The notes: generated by a model not told the origin, from the sequence alone. Numbered from the stretch's first letter, positions 25,023 to 33,251 are shown. The stretch is DNA of 41,910 nucleotides from an uncultured Collinsella sp. (GCA_958348225.1 CATVYG010000019.1:1-41910), one strand, 5' to 3'. Translations and numbers: made by a program.

Positions 25023-25129
25023 AAAAGTAAGTATAACCCTCAACAGGGCATCCATATTACTTTTATCTAAGAAGTTCGAGAAAGAAAAAAGAAAAAGACG
25101 CTTTACTTTTAAAATTAGAGCGCTATAGT
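25023..25129. promoter_or_regulatory. bgl promoter and candidate GntR sites
   Basis: TTTACT (25102-25107) and TATAGT (25124-25129), 16 bases apart, form a good sigma-70 promoter for the bgl operon. The octamer TTACTTTT occurs at 25057-25064 and 25103-25110, and its complement AAAAGTAA at 25023-25030. The middle and left copies form an inverted pair, and the third overlaps the -35. These are reasonable operators for the divergent GntR protein. The region is locally A/T-rich. Confidence 0.55.
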
Positions 25130-25172
25130 TTAAGCAACGAACGGAATCCTTCCGCACAACAGGATCGACCGT

Positions 25173-25262
25173 TTGGGGACGGTTTTGTTTTGGCGGGTTG
25201 GATATCGGTATGGCCGGTGCGCGCCCGCGCCGGATAACCTGCCAAAGCAAACCCGTCTCCAA
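25173..25262. repeat. family C inverted pair in the bgl leader
   Basis: Two 27-base copies face each other (25173-25199 and 25236-25262) with 23 of 27 bases paired and a 36-base loop. They carry GGGGACGGTTTTGTTTTGG and CCAAAGCAAACCCGTCTCC. The stem lies between the bgl promoter and the ribosome binding site, so it would fold in the mRNA leader. A third copy precedes the ROK kinase gene at 29115-29140. Confidence 0.7.
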
Positions 25263-25296
25263 CCGGAAGCTCTAGAACACGAAAGCGAGGACTTTG

Positions 25297-26697
25297 ATGG
25301 CACAGTATCAGCTGCCCAACGACTTCTTCTTTGGCGCTGCTATGTCCGGCCCGCAGACTGAGGGTCAGTGGAACCAGGGCGGCAAGCTCGAGAACCTGTG
25401 GGACACCTGGTCCATCCAGGATCTGGGTTCGTTCTACAACCGCGTTGGCTCTTACGCCGGCAATGACTTTATGGCCAAGTACCAGGAAGACCTTCGCATT
25501 TTGAAGGACTTGGGTCTGGATACCTATCGCACTTCCATCCAGTGGAGCCGTCTGCTCGATGCCGACGGCAACCTCAACGAGGAAGGTGCCGCGTGGTATC
25601 ACGAGTTGTTCCGCGCCTCTCGCGAAGCCGGCTTGGAGCCGTTTGTCAACTTGTACCACTTTGACATGCCCACCTACCTCTTTAACCGTGGCGGCTGGGA
25701 GAGCCGTGAGGTTGTCGAGGCTTACGCACATTACGCCGACGTCGCCTTCCACGAGTTTGGCCAGGAGATTAAGTACTGGTTCACCTTTAACGAGCCCATC
25801 GTCGAGCCCGAGCAGCGCTATCAGGAGGGCGTGTGGTTCCCGCAGCTCCACGACTTCAACCGCGCCCGCACCGTGCAGTATCACATCTCGCTGGCGCACG
25901 CGCTGGCCGTGGCCAACTATCGTCGCGCCTATGACGAGGGCGCTATTCGCGCCGATGCCAAGATCGGCATGATCAACTGCTTTACCCCGGTCTACACCAA
26001 GGAGAACCCCAGCGAGGCGGACCTCGAGGCCGTGCGCATGACCAGCGGCATCAACAACCGCTGGTGGCTCGACCTCATCACCAAGGGCGAGCTTCCTGCC
26101 GACGTGCTCGACAGCCTGGCCGAGGGCGGCGTTAAGCTCCCGTTCCGCGCCGGCGACCAAGAGATCCTCAAGCAGGGTGTTGTCGACTGGCTAGGCTGCA
26201 ACTACTACCACCCCACGCGTGTTCAGGCGCCGGCGAGCAAGGTCGACCAGTACGGCCTGCCGCACTTTGCCGACGAGTACGTATGGCCTGACGCCGTTAT
26301 GAACGAGAGCCGCGGCTGGGAGATCTACCCGCAGGGCCTCTACGACTTTGGCATGGACTGCGCTAAGAACTACCCCGATCTTGAGTGGTTCGTTTCCGAG
26401 AACGGCATCGGCATCATGGACGAATACAAGAACCGTGACGCCGAAGGAACCATCCAGGATGACTACCGCGTCGACTTTGTACGTCAGCACCTGGAGTGGG
26501 TGGCCAAGGCCATCGACGAGGGCGCCAAGTGCCGCGGATACCATTATTGGGCCGTCATCGATAACTGGTCTTGGGCCAATGCCTTTAAGAATCGCTATGG
26601 CTTTGTCGAGGTCGATCTGATGGATGGCTATAAGCGCCGTCTTAAGAAGTCGGCGGCCTGGCTCAAACAGGTCGCCACGACCCACGTGGTTGATTAG
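25297..26697 (+). CDS. bglA: 6-phospho-beta-glucosidase, GH1 family
   Basis: This 466-residue retaining glycosidase should split phosphorylated cellobiose or aryl-beta-glucosides delivered by the PTS. The acid/base Glu166 is in TFNEP and the nucleophile Glu368 in SENGIG. At the sugar-binding position where ordinary beta-glucosidases have a Glu (NFEW), this protein has Ser in NWSW, the change associated with 6-phospho substrates. It begins QLPNDFFFGAAMSGPQTEG, as GH1 enzymes do. GCGAGG precedes the ATG; an overlapping TTG at 25294 adds one residue. It is the first gene of the operon with the IIC, IIB and IIA genes. Confidence 0.93.
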   Translation: MAQYQLPNDFFFGAAMSGPQTEGQWNQGGKLENLWDTWSIQDLGSFYNRVGSYAGNDFMAKYQEDLRILKDLGLDTYRTSIQWSRLLDADGNLNEEGAAWYHELFRASREAGLEPFVNLYHFDMPTYLFNRGGWESREVVEAYAHYADVAFHEFGQEIKYWFTFNEPIVEPEQRYQEGVWFPQLHDFNRARTVQYHISLAHALAVANYRRAYDEGAIRADAKIGMINCFTPVYTKENPSEADLEAVRMTSGINNRWWLDLITKGELPADVLDSLAEGGVKLPFRAGDQEILKQGVVDWLGCNYYHPTRVQAPASKVDQYGLPHFADEYVWPDAVMNESRGWEIYPQGLYDFGMDCAKNYPDLEWFVSENGIGIMDEYKNRDAEGTIQDDYRVDFVRQHLEWVAKAIDEGAKCRGYHYWAVIDNWSWANAFKNRYGFVEVDLMDGYKRRLKKSAAWLKQVATTHVVD

Positions 26698-26816
26698 CGA
26701 CCGGACGAACGTCCAGACCGCGCGCCGCCGCGCGCAACACATGGCACATCTGGTGGCAGAGGGCGACAGACCACCGTGCGCATAGGAAAGGCCGGATTTG
26801 AAAGTTAGGAGCAATC

Positions 26817-28160
26817 ATGGCCAGTGACAACGGAAAGAGCTTCCTCGACAAGTTTGCCGAGGTCTCTGCGAAGGTGGGAAACCAGGTTCACCTGCGTTCC
26901 CTGCGTGACGCCTTCGCGACCATCACGCCGCTCTATATCCTTGCGGGTATCGCGGTTCTTATTAACAACGTCGTGTTCCCTCTGTTCCCGCTCGATGCGG
27001 CGGGCCTTGCCAACCTTCAGACGTGGGGTTCGGCGATTACGCTGGGCACCCTCAACGTCTCTGCCATTATCTTGGCCGGATTGATTGGCTACAGCCTCGC
27101 TAAGAACAAGCGCTTCGATAATCCGCTTGCTTGCATGGTCGTCGCTATCTCTGCCTTCGTCATCATGATGCCGCAGCAGATCACCGCCACGCTTGCCGCC
27201 ACGAGCCCACTGCTCACCGACAAGATCACCTCCGCCGAGGTCACGGGCGCCCTTTCGACTGCCAACACCGGCACCAACGGTCTGTTCTCGGCTATTATCA
27301 TCGCCCTGCTTTCCGTCTCGCTCTTCATCAAGATTTCTGGCGTCGAGAAGCTCAAGGTTAAGCTGGGCGAGGGCGTGCCTCCCGCGGTCTCCAACTCCTT
27401 CAACGTCATGATTCCGATGCTGCTTAACCTCGCGGTCTTCGCTCTTGCCGCAGCCCTGCTCGCCGTGTGCGCCGGCACCGATCTGTGCACCATCATCTCC
27501 ACGTGCATCTCCAACCCGCTCAAGAGCATCATGAACGCTGGTCCGTGGGCTGTTATCCTCATCTACACCCTTGCTAACCTGCTGTTCTGCGTCGGTATTC
27601 ACCAGTCCACCATCTCTGGCGCTACCGTCGAGCCGATCCTGACCATGCTCATCGTCGACAACATGGCTACCTTTGCCGCCGGTGGCACCATCCAGCCCGA
27701 TCACTACATGAACATGCAGATCGTTAACAGCTTCGCCCTCATCGGCGGCTCGGGCTGCACCCTCATGCTCCTGCTCGACACGCTCCTGTTCTCCAAAAAC
27801 AAGGCTTCCGAGACCGTTTCCAAGATGGCTATCCTGCCTGGTCTGTTCAACATCAACGAGCCGGTTATCTACGGTTACCCCATCGTGTACAACCTGCCGC
27901 TCATGATCCCGTTTGTCCTCCTTCCCGACCTGTTCATCGGCATCACCTATGGCCTTACCTGCGCAGGCATCATCAGCCCCTGCATCGCCCAGGTGCCCTG
28001 GACCATGCCTCCCGTCATCAATGCCCTGCTCGCTACGGGCTTTGACTGGCGCGCTGGCGTGTGGCAGGCTATCGAGATTGTCATTGGCATGGCCGTCTAC
28101 CTGCCCTTTATGAAGATTTCCGAGAAGGCAATCGCCAAGCAGGAGGCTCTCGCCGAGTAG
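26817..28160 (+). CDS. celB: PTS cellobiose-type transporter, IIC component
   Basis: This 447-residue membrane protein is the sugar channel of a lactose/cellobiose-family PTS. It has about ten hydrophobic helices and the family landmarks ITPLYILAGIAVLINN near the start, GIHQSTISGATVEPIL in the middle and FNINEPVIYGYP in the C-terminal half. It takes up a beta-glucoside and presents it to the IIB domain. AGGAG lies five bases upstream of the ATG. It follows bglA by 119 bases, a gap that contains a short GC-rich hairpin (GCGCG-CCGC-CGCGC) but no promoter I can see. IIB and IIA follow as separate genes. Confidence 0.93.
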   Translation: MASDNGKSFLDKFAEVSAKVGNQVHLRSLRDAFATITPLYILAGIAVLINNVVFPLFPLDAAGLANLQTWGSAITLGTLNVSAIILAGLIGYSLAKNKRFDNPLACMVVAISAFVIMMPQQITATLAATSPLLTDKITSAEVTGALSTANTGTNGLFSAIIIALLSVSLFIKISGVEKLKVKLGEGVPPAVSNSFNVMIPMLLNLAVFALAAALLAVCAGTDLCTIISTCISNPLKSIMNAGPWAVILIYTLANLLFCVGIHQSTISGATVEPILTMLIVDNMATFAAGGTIQPDHYMNMQIVNSFALIGGSGCTLMLLLDTLLFSKNKASETVSKMAILPGLFNINEPVIYGYPIVYNLPLMIPFVLLPDLFIGITYGLTCAGIISPCIAQVPWTMPPVINALLATGFDWRAGVWQAIEIVIGMAVYLPFMKISEKAIAKQEALAE

Positions 28161-28189
28161 AACGCCTAACGTTCGTCCCTTTCACCTTT

Positions 28190-28220
28190 GCGGGCGCCGG
28201 TACGCGGCGCCGGTGCCCGC
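28190..28220 (+). other. hairpin between IIC and IIB genes
   Basis: A 10-bp stem with one G-T pair (GCGGGCGCCG / CGGTGCCCGC) stands in the 161-base gap. It lacks a T tract. It may stabilise the upstream part of the message or partly terminate it, setting different amounts of IIC and the soluble subunits. Confidence 0.4.
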
Positions 28221-28321
28221 AGCTCTCTCCCTTGTGTAAAGATGCAGGGGGGTGGGCACAATAGCCGCAAGGAATAAAACCAGTTGTCGTCTGCGCGCCG
28301 CGCAGTTATAAGGAGGAAACC

Positions 28322-28624
28322 ATGAAGAAGATCATGCTCTGCTGCAATGCCGGTATGTCCACGAGCCTGCTGGTCCAGAAGATGCAGGCCGAGGTTGCAA
28401 ACCGTGGTCTGGATATTGAGGTCGAAGCTCGTCCCATGAACGAGGCCCACGATCACCTGGACGAGTGCGACATGTTGCTGCTTGGTCCGCAGATCGGCTA
28501 CACCAAGGGCGATTTTGAGAAGGAGGCCGCCGGTCGTTTTCCGGTCGAGGTCATCAACATGGTCGACTACGGCCGCATGAACGCTGCCGGCATCATCGAC
28601 CACTGCGTCAGCGTGATGGGCTAG
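28322..28624 (+). CDS. celA: PTS cellobiose-type IIB component
   Basis: This 100-residue cytoplasmic protein passes phosphate from IIA to the incoming sugar. The phosphorylated cysteine is Cys8 in CCNAGMSTS, the typical IIB(cel) P-loop, and LLLGPQIGY is another family landmark. An AGGAGG site lies five bases upstream of the ATG. The IIA frame begins at or just after its stop codon, so the two are translated together. Confidence 0.94.
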   Translation: MKKIMLCCNAGMSTSLLVQKMQAEVANRGLDIEVEARPMNEAHDHLDECDMLLLGPQIGYTKGDFEKEAAGRFPVEVINMVDYGRMNAAGIIDHCVSVMG

Positions 28625-28633
28625 GTGCTCTGC

Positions 28634-28966
28634 ATGGAGGATATGAACGAACTGCAGATGACCTGCTTTGAGATCATCAGCTACGTCGGTACCGCCAAGA
28701 GCATGTACATCAATGCCGTGCAAAAGGCCAAGGAGGGCGATTTTGACGCCGCCGAGGAGCTTATCAAGCAGGGCGACGAGGCCTATAACGGTGGCCACGA
28801 TGTTCACATGGGGCTTCTGAAGAAGGAGGCCAACGGCGAACGTAACGGCGAGGCCCCGTTGATTTTGCTGCATGCCGAGGACCAGATGGCCGGCACCGAG
28901 ACCATGCGCGTCATGGCGACGGAGCTCATCGAGGTTCACAAGCAGCTGCAGGCACTTCAGGCCTAG
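28634..28966 (+). CDS. celC: PTS lactose/cellobiose-type IIA component
   Basis: This protein of about 110 residues accepts phosphate from HPr on a histidine, here His80 in LILLHAEDQMAG, and hands it to IIB. The helical bundle is recognised from IISYVGTAKSMYINAVQ and AKEGDFDAAEELI. The start is uncertain: GTG 28625, ATG 28634 and ATG 28643 are all in frame. GGAGG at 28636-28640 is too close to the last of these, so translation probably couples to IIB, and 28634 is taken as the compromise. It is the final gene of the operon before a strong terminator. Confidence 0.9.
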   Translation: MEDMNELQMTCFEIISYVGTAKSMYINAVQKAKEGDFDAAEELIKQGDEAYNGGHDVHMGLLKKEANGERNGEAPLILLHAEDQMAGTETMRVMATELIEVHKQLQALQA

Positions 28967-29024
28967 TCGGCGTTATCGCCGCGACGGACCGTGCGGTCCA
29001 ACAGACAACATAGTCCCTTTGACG

Positions 29025-29062
29025 GGCGCCGGGAGCCTCCGCCTCCCGGCGCCTTTATTTTT
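29025..29062 (+). terminator. intrinsic terminator of the bgl operon
   Basis: A perfect 11-bp stem GGCGCCGGGAG / CTCCCGGCGCC with a seven-base loop is followed by TTTATTTTT. Confidence 0.92.
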
Positions 29063-29114
29063 GGGGATGGTCTTGCGCGGCCTGTTGGGCAGCCAATTGC
29101 GTTACCCCAGATGA

Positions 29115-29149
29115 AACCTGCCAAAACAAACCTGTCCCTTTTTGGTAGG
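29115..29149 (+). repeat. family C repeat upstream of the ROK kinase
   Basis: This copy starts AACCTGCCAAAACAAACC and contains CTGTCCC. Its first part pairs with TTTTGGTAGG just downstream (29117-29126 with 29140-29149, one G-T pair). It closely resembles the two copies in the bgl leader. Confidence 0.65.
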
Positions 29150-29207
29150 TTTTTGCCTTGAGAGCGGTACCATACAGGCAATGTTTAAACGAGAAAGGCG
29201 GGCTCCC

Positions 29208-30161
29208 ATGGAACCTAAACAGTATTACATCGGCATCGACGTCGGCGGCACTTCGGTTAAGGAGGGCCTGTTCGACGAGGACGGCAACCTGCTGGCCAAG
29301 GCCAGCGTGCCCACGCCTCCCATCGTTGACGCCGCGGGCTTTGCCGCGGTGACCGAGGCTATCGACCAGGTGGTCGCCAAGGCGCAGATTCCGCGTGCCT
29401 TTGTGGCAGGCATTGGCCTGGCCGTTCCGTGCCCCATCCCGGCATCGGGCGATGCCAAGGTCAAGGCCAACATTGCCATTAACCTGCCCGAGCTGAGGGT
29501 CGCCATTCAGAAGCACTGCCCCGACGCGGTCGTTAAGTATGAGAACGATGCCAACGCCGCTGCCATGGGCGAGGCCTGGCTCGGTTCTGCCAAGGGCGTG
29601 CAGAACGTCGTGATGGTCACCATCGGTACCGGCGTGGGCGGCGGCGTTATCGTTAACGGCGACGTGGTATCGGGCGTTGTGGGTGCTGGCGGCGAGATTG
29701 GCCACATGTGCCTGAACCCGGCCGAGGAGCGCACTTGCGGCTGTGGCGGTCATGGCCACTTGGAGCAGTATTCCAGTGCCACCGGCGTGGTGAGCAACTA
29801 CCTTGCCGAGTGCAAGAAAGCGGGCGTCGAGCCCATCGAGCTCACCGGCCCCTCCGATTCCAAGGACGTGTTCCAAGCCTGCCGCGAGGGCGACAAGCTC
29901 GCGTTGGCTGCGGCTGACACCATGGCCGACTATCTCGGCCGTGCCCTGGCGCTTATTGCCAACGTGGTCGACCCCGAGATGTTCCTGATCGGTGGCGGCG
30001 CGTCCGCTTCGGCCGATGTCTACCTCGACGCAGTTCGTGAGCATTTCCAGCGCTACGCGCTTTCTGCCTCGCGCGAGACGCCCATTAAGGTCGCTTCGCT
30101 CGGAAACGACGCCGGCATCATCGGTGCCGCCTACGTAGCCCTGCGCGCCGCCGGTAAATAG
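29208..30161 (+). CDS. ROK-family sugar kinase, probable glucokinase
   Basis: This 317-residue protein has the ATP-binding loop GIDVGGTSVKEG at the N terminus, the sugar-binding ENDANAAAMGE, GTGVGGG and the C-terminal IGGGAS phosphate site, as in ROK glucokinases. The zinc-binding stretch GHMCLN...CGCGGHGHLEQY keeps two of the three usual cysteines; the third position is His, which can still bind zinc. It probably phosphorylates the glucose set free by the GH1 enzyme encoded just upstream, but fructose or beta-glucoside activity is possible. The ATG at 29208 is chosen because the fold starts there; AAAGGCGGG precedes it. An upstream ATG at 29181 is in frame. Confidence 0.88.
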   Translation: MEPKQYYIGIDVGGTSVKEGLFDEDGNLLAKASVPTPPIVDAAGFAAVTEAIDQVVAKAQIPRAFVAGIGLAVPCPIPASGDAKVKANIAINLPELRVAIQKHCPDAVVKYENDANAAAMGEAWLGSAKGVQNVVMVTIGTGVGGGVIVNGDVVSGVVGAGGEIGHMCLNPAEERTCGCGGHGHLEQYSSATGVVSNYLAECKKAGVEPIELTGPSDSKDVFQACREGDKLALAAADTMADYLGRALALIANVVDPEMFLIGGGASASADVYLDAVREHFQRYALSASRETPIKVASLGNDAGIIGAAYVALRAAGK

Positions 30162-30162
30162 C

Positions 30163-30204
30163 TGGTGCAAGGGGGACAGGTTACATTGCACCAACATGGT
30201 GCAA
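30163..30204. repeat. TGGTGCAA / GGGACAG repeat cluster
   Basis: TGGTGCAA occurs at 30163-30170 and 30197-30204, each followed by a GGGACAG motif, and the inverse TTGCACCA lies between them at 30186-30193. The last two can form an 8-bp hairpin with a three-base loop. The cluster sits between the ROK kinase and ppaC. Confidence 0.55.
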
Positions 30205-30329
30205 AAGGGACAGCCTTGGCCCCCGTGCCTGCGCCCCAAAATATGCCGTGGCCCTTCCGTCTGCGAAGGCTCGGCATCGGCGTGCTACCATAGCTACGTC
30301 CAAGTACACATATCAAGTGGAGGATATCC

Positions 30330-31253
30330 ATGGCAAACGTTCTTGTCTTTGGTCACCAGAACCCCGATAACGACGCCATCATGAGCGCCGTCGTCCTGTC
30401 CCAGCTGCTCAACCAGGTTGAGTATGCTGGCAACACCTACGAGGCTTGCGCTCTGGGTCAGCTTCCGGCCGAGTCCGCCAAGCTGCTCGCCGACGCCGGC
30501 ATTGCCGAGCCCCGCGTGATCGAGTCCGTCGAGGCCGGCCAGCTCGTCGTTCTCACCGACCACAACGAGTCTGCCCAGTCCGTCGCCGGCCTTAAGGACG
30601 CCACGGTCTTTGGCGTTGTCGATCATCACCGCATCGGCGACTTCGAGACCGCCGGCCCGCTGCACTACATCTGCCTGCCCTGGGGCTCCAGCTGCACCAT
30701 CGTCACCAAGCTCGCCGACGTGCTCGGCGTTGAGCTTTCCGACGTCCAGGCCAAGCTGCTGCTCTCGGCCATGATGACCGACACGCTCATGCTCAAGAGC
30801 CCCACCACCACCGATGTCGACCGCGCCGTCGCCGCCAAGCTTGGCGAGCAGGTGGGCGTCGACCCGGTCAAGTTTGGCATGGAGGTCTTCCTCACCCGTC
30901 CGTCCGGCTCCTTCACCGCAGCCGAGATGGTCGGCAACGACATCAAGATGTTCGAGCCTGCCGGCAAGAAGCTGCTCATCGGCCAGTACGAGACTGTCGA
31001 CAAGAGCCGTGCGCTTGGCATGATCGACGAGATTCGCGAGGCCATGCGCGCCTACGCCGCCGAGAAGGGTGCCGACGGCATCGTCCTGTGCATCACCGAC
31101 ATCATGGAGGAGGGCTCGCAGGTCCTGCTCGAGGGCGAGACCGAGGCTGCTCAGAAGGGCCTGGGCATTGCCGACGAGCACGACGGCGTCTGGATGCCGG
31201 GCGTCCTCTCCCGTAAGAAGCAGGTCGCTGCCCCCATCATGGCCGCCTGCTAG
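30330..31253 (+). CDS. ppaC: manganese-dependent inorganic pyrophosphatase, family II
   Basis: PpaC hydrolyses pyrophosphate to keep biosynthetic reactions moving. The 307-residue protein has the DHH-type metal site: GHQNPDNDAI (His9, Asp13, Asp15), LTDHNE and VVDHHRIG. A DHHA2 domain follows, ending in SRKKQV, whose basic residues bind pyrophosphate. No CBS insert is present, so it is the short constitutive form. GGAGG lies six bases before the ATG. It is monocistronic, with its own terminator. Confidence 0.96.
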   Translation: MANVLVFGHQNPDNDAIMSAVVLSQLLNQVEYAGNTYEACALGQLPAESAKLLADAGIAEPRVIESVEAGQLVVLTDHNESAQSVAGLKDATVFGVVDHHRIGDFETAGPLHYICLPWGSSCTIVTKLADVLGVELSDVQAKLLLSAMMTDTLMLKSPTTTDVDRAVAAKLGEQVGVDPVKFGMEVFLTRPSGSFTAAEMVGNDIKMFEPAGKKLLIGQYETVDKSRALGMIDEIREAMRAYAAEKGADGIVLCITDIMEEGSQVLLEGETEAAQKGLGIADEHDGVWMPGVLSRKKQVAAPIMAAC

Positions 31254-31272
31254 GTTTAGTTGACCAAACGCC

Positions 31273-31312
31273 ACGACCGGATCGCGGACGCCCCGCGCTC
31301 CGGTCGTTTTTT
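31273..31312 (+). terminator. intrinsic terminator of ppaC
   Basis: Arms ACGACCGGA / TCCGGTCGT enclose a GC-rich inner pairing, and the right arm ends in a run of six T. Confidence 0.9.
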
Positions 31313-31450
31313 GTGCACGTCGCCGCGTCGTCTCTTGGACAGGCGTGCCCGTGCCGTTGAGCAAATAATGTTCAACCTGTGGTTCCGCTTTTCGGCCACG
31401 CTTGCGCGCTTGTCGTGCAGGGTAGGCTAGATGCAAGCGTAATACGTTAG

Positions 31451-31506
31451 AGCGCGGCGCCGCCACTTGGGCGGGCCGTGCTTTTTTAAGACGGGAGCTT
31501 TCCCGT
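31451..31506 (+). promoter_or_regulatory. terminator-like hairpin in the nhaA leader
   Basis: AGCGCGGC...GGGCCGTGC (31451-31481) folds into a GC-rich hairpin followed at once by TTTTTT, the form of an intrinsic terminator. A second small hairpin, ACGGGA-GCTT-TCCCGT (31491-31506), lies directly before the nhaA ribosome binding site AAAGGAG (31508-31514). Both are on the same strand as nhaA and upstream of its start, so they could attenuate its transcription or translation. The rest of the gap 31313-31450 shows nothing clear. Confidence 0.5.
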
Positions 31507-31520
31507 GAAAGGAGCCGCCC

Positions 31521-32879
31521 ATGGCAGCACCCGAGCAGCTGTTCAACGTCCGTGAGCGCAAGCGTTTTGAGCGCCACGACATTTGGGAGCGCATCACCGA
31601 GAACGGCACGATTTCCGCCGCCGTCATGGTCTTCGCCGCCATCGCCGCCGTCATTTGCGCCAACACCGATGCCTACGAGGCCATCCATCACTTTTTGGAG
31701 ACCCCGCTGTATGTGGGTCTGGGCAACCTTACGGCCGGTCTCACCGTTGAGCTTTTCGTCAACGACTTCCTCATGGCGATCTTCTTTTTGTTGGTGGGCA
31801 TTGAGCTTAAGTACGAGATGACAGTTGGCGAGCTCAAGAACCCGCGCCAGGCTATGCTTCCCATGCTGGCGGCCGTGGGCGGCGTCGTCGTTCCCGCCTG
31901 CATCTATCTGATCTTTAACCATGCCGGCGCGCACAACGGCTGGGCCATTCCCATGGCAACCGATATTGCCTTTGCGCTGGGCGTGCTGTCGCTTTTGGGC
32001 AACCGCGTGCCCAACGGCGTGCGCGTGTTCTTCTCGACGCTCGCCATCGCCGACGACCTCATCTCCATCGCCGCCATCGCCATCTTCTACGGTCAGAGCC
32101 CCAATCCGTTTTGGTTGGGCGCCGCCGCGGTTGTGACCTGTGCGCTCGTGTGGCTCAACAAGACGCAGCATTACCGCCTTGCCCCGTATTCGGTACTGGG
32201 CCTGCTGTTGTGGTTCTGCATGTTCAAGAGCGGCGTGCACGCTACGCTTGCTGGCGTCATCCTGGCCTTCACCATCCCGGCCAAGTGCGGTGTTAAGCTT
32301 GATAGCCTCACCGATTGGCTGGGCGAGTGCTTGCCGCTGCTCGATGACCGCTACGACGACGAGGCGCACATCCTGGGCCAGCATGACTTTACCGTCTCGA
32401 CCACCAAAGTCGAGCGCGTCATGCACCGCGTGACCCCGCCGCTCATCCGCATGGAGCGCCTGATCTCCACGCCGGTCAACTTTGTGATCCTGCCGATCTT
32501 TGCGTTCGTCAACGCACAGGTTCGCCTAGTGGGCGTGGACATGAGCACGCTGCTCACCGACCCGGTGACGCTCGGCGTGTACTTTGGCATGCTGCTGGGT
32601 AAGCCGATCGGTATCTTTGGCATGACGTTCGCCTTGGTCAAGCTCAAGGCCTGCGAGCTGCCGCACAATGTCAACTGGCATATGATTGCCGGCGTGGGCA
32701 TTCTGGGCGGTATCGGCTTTACCATGTCGATTCTCATCAGCGGCCTCGCCTTCCCGACGGCCCAGTTTGAGGTTCTGGCTGCCAAGGCCGCTATTCTCGC
32801 CGGCTCTGTCACCGCGGCCGTACTTGGCATGATCTACATGAGTGTGATCTGCAAGCACCCCGCGCCCAAGAACGAGTAG
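31521..32879 (+). CDS. nhaA: Na+/H+ antiporter NhaA
   Basis: NhaA expels sodium in exchange for protons and helps control pH and salt. The 452-residue protein has about 12 hydrophobic helices. The transport aspartates are in place: Asp178 and Asp179 in LAIADDL match E. coli Asp163/164, and Asp148 in MATDIAF matches Asp133. FLLVGIELK and GGIGFTMSILIS are further family landmarks. A loop near residues 265-300 with DDRYDDEAH is longer than in E. coli. AAAGGAG lies six bases before the ATG, after two hairpins. Confidence 0.96.
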   Translation: MAAPEQLFNVRERKRFERHDIWERITENGTISAAVMVFAAIAAVICANTDAYEAIHHFLETPLYVGLGNLTAGLTVELFVNDFLMAIFFLLVGIELKYEMTVGELKNPRQAMLPMLAAVGGVVVPACIYLIFNHAGAHNGWAIPMATDIAFALGVLSLLGNRVPNGVRVFFSTLAIADDLISIAAIAIFYGQSPNPFWLGAAAVVTCALVWLNKTQHYRLAPYSVLGLLLWFCMFKSGVHATLAGVILAFTIPAKCGVKLDSLTDWLGECLPLLDDRYDDEAHILGQHDFTVSTTKVERVMHRVTPPLIRMERLISTPVNFVILPIFAFVNAQVRLVGVDMSTLLTDPVTLGVYFGMLLGKPIGIFGMTFALVKLKACELPHNVNWHMIAGVGILGGIGFTMSILISGLAFPTAQFEVLAAKAAILAGSVTAAVLGMIYMSVICKHPAPKNE

Positions 32880-32963
32880 GCGCGTAGAAACAGACGCCAG
32901 AGCCTGCTCGAGCGCGTGTAAAACGCGGTTTTGAGTGGTACTTGCCACCTGCCGGACACCCCA

Positions 32964-33193
32964 GTGGCCAAAAAACGCCGTTTGTGAGTACTGTCACAAA
33001 CGGCGTTTCATTTTAGGCGCGAAAAATAATGAACAAATTTATAAGAACTGTACGCTAATGAGTGACCATCGACTTCCAATTTGGCGCTAGCTGACGGTGA
33101 TTAGGGAGTTTCAAGTCGAGTTTTGCCGATTTCGACCAAGAAACGCTGCTACTAAAAAGGTGACAGTACTCATATTTGCCCTTTTTTGGCCAC
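32964..33193. mobile_element. MITE-like segment with 34-base inverted ends
   Basis: The ends at 32964-32997 and 33160-33193 are inverted copies: 12 identical bases (GTGGCCAAAAAA), nine different, then 13 identical (TGAGTACTGTCAC). The 162 bases between them are A/T-richer than the surroundings and have no ORF. The left end also forms a separate perfect 15-bp hairpin (32973-32987 with 32994-33008), which may double as a terminator for nhaA. No clear target-site duplication is visible. It fills most of the 372-base gap between nhaA and the next gene. Confidence 0.55.
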
Positions 33194-33251
33194 AAGCCCT
33201 AAAACAAGCCTCGCCAGGGTCGGGAAACGGGCCAAATGCCGGCCTCGAGGC

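Noticed and set aside
29142..29207. N-terminal extension of the ROK kinase
   Set aside because: The first 22 codons lack family sequence and include the presumed promoter region; the kinase fold starts at 29208.
30294..32426. 710-codon open frame antisense to ppaC and nhaA
   Set aside because: It crosses a strong terminator and two well-identified genes; it is a composition artefact.
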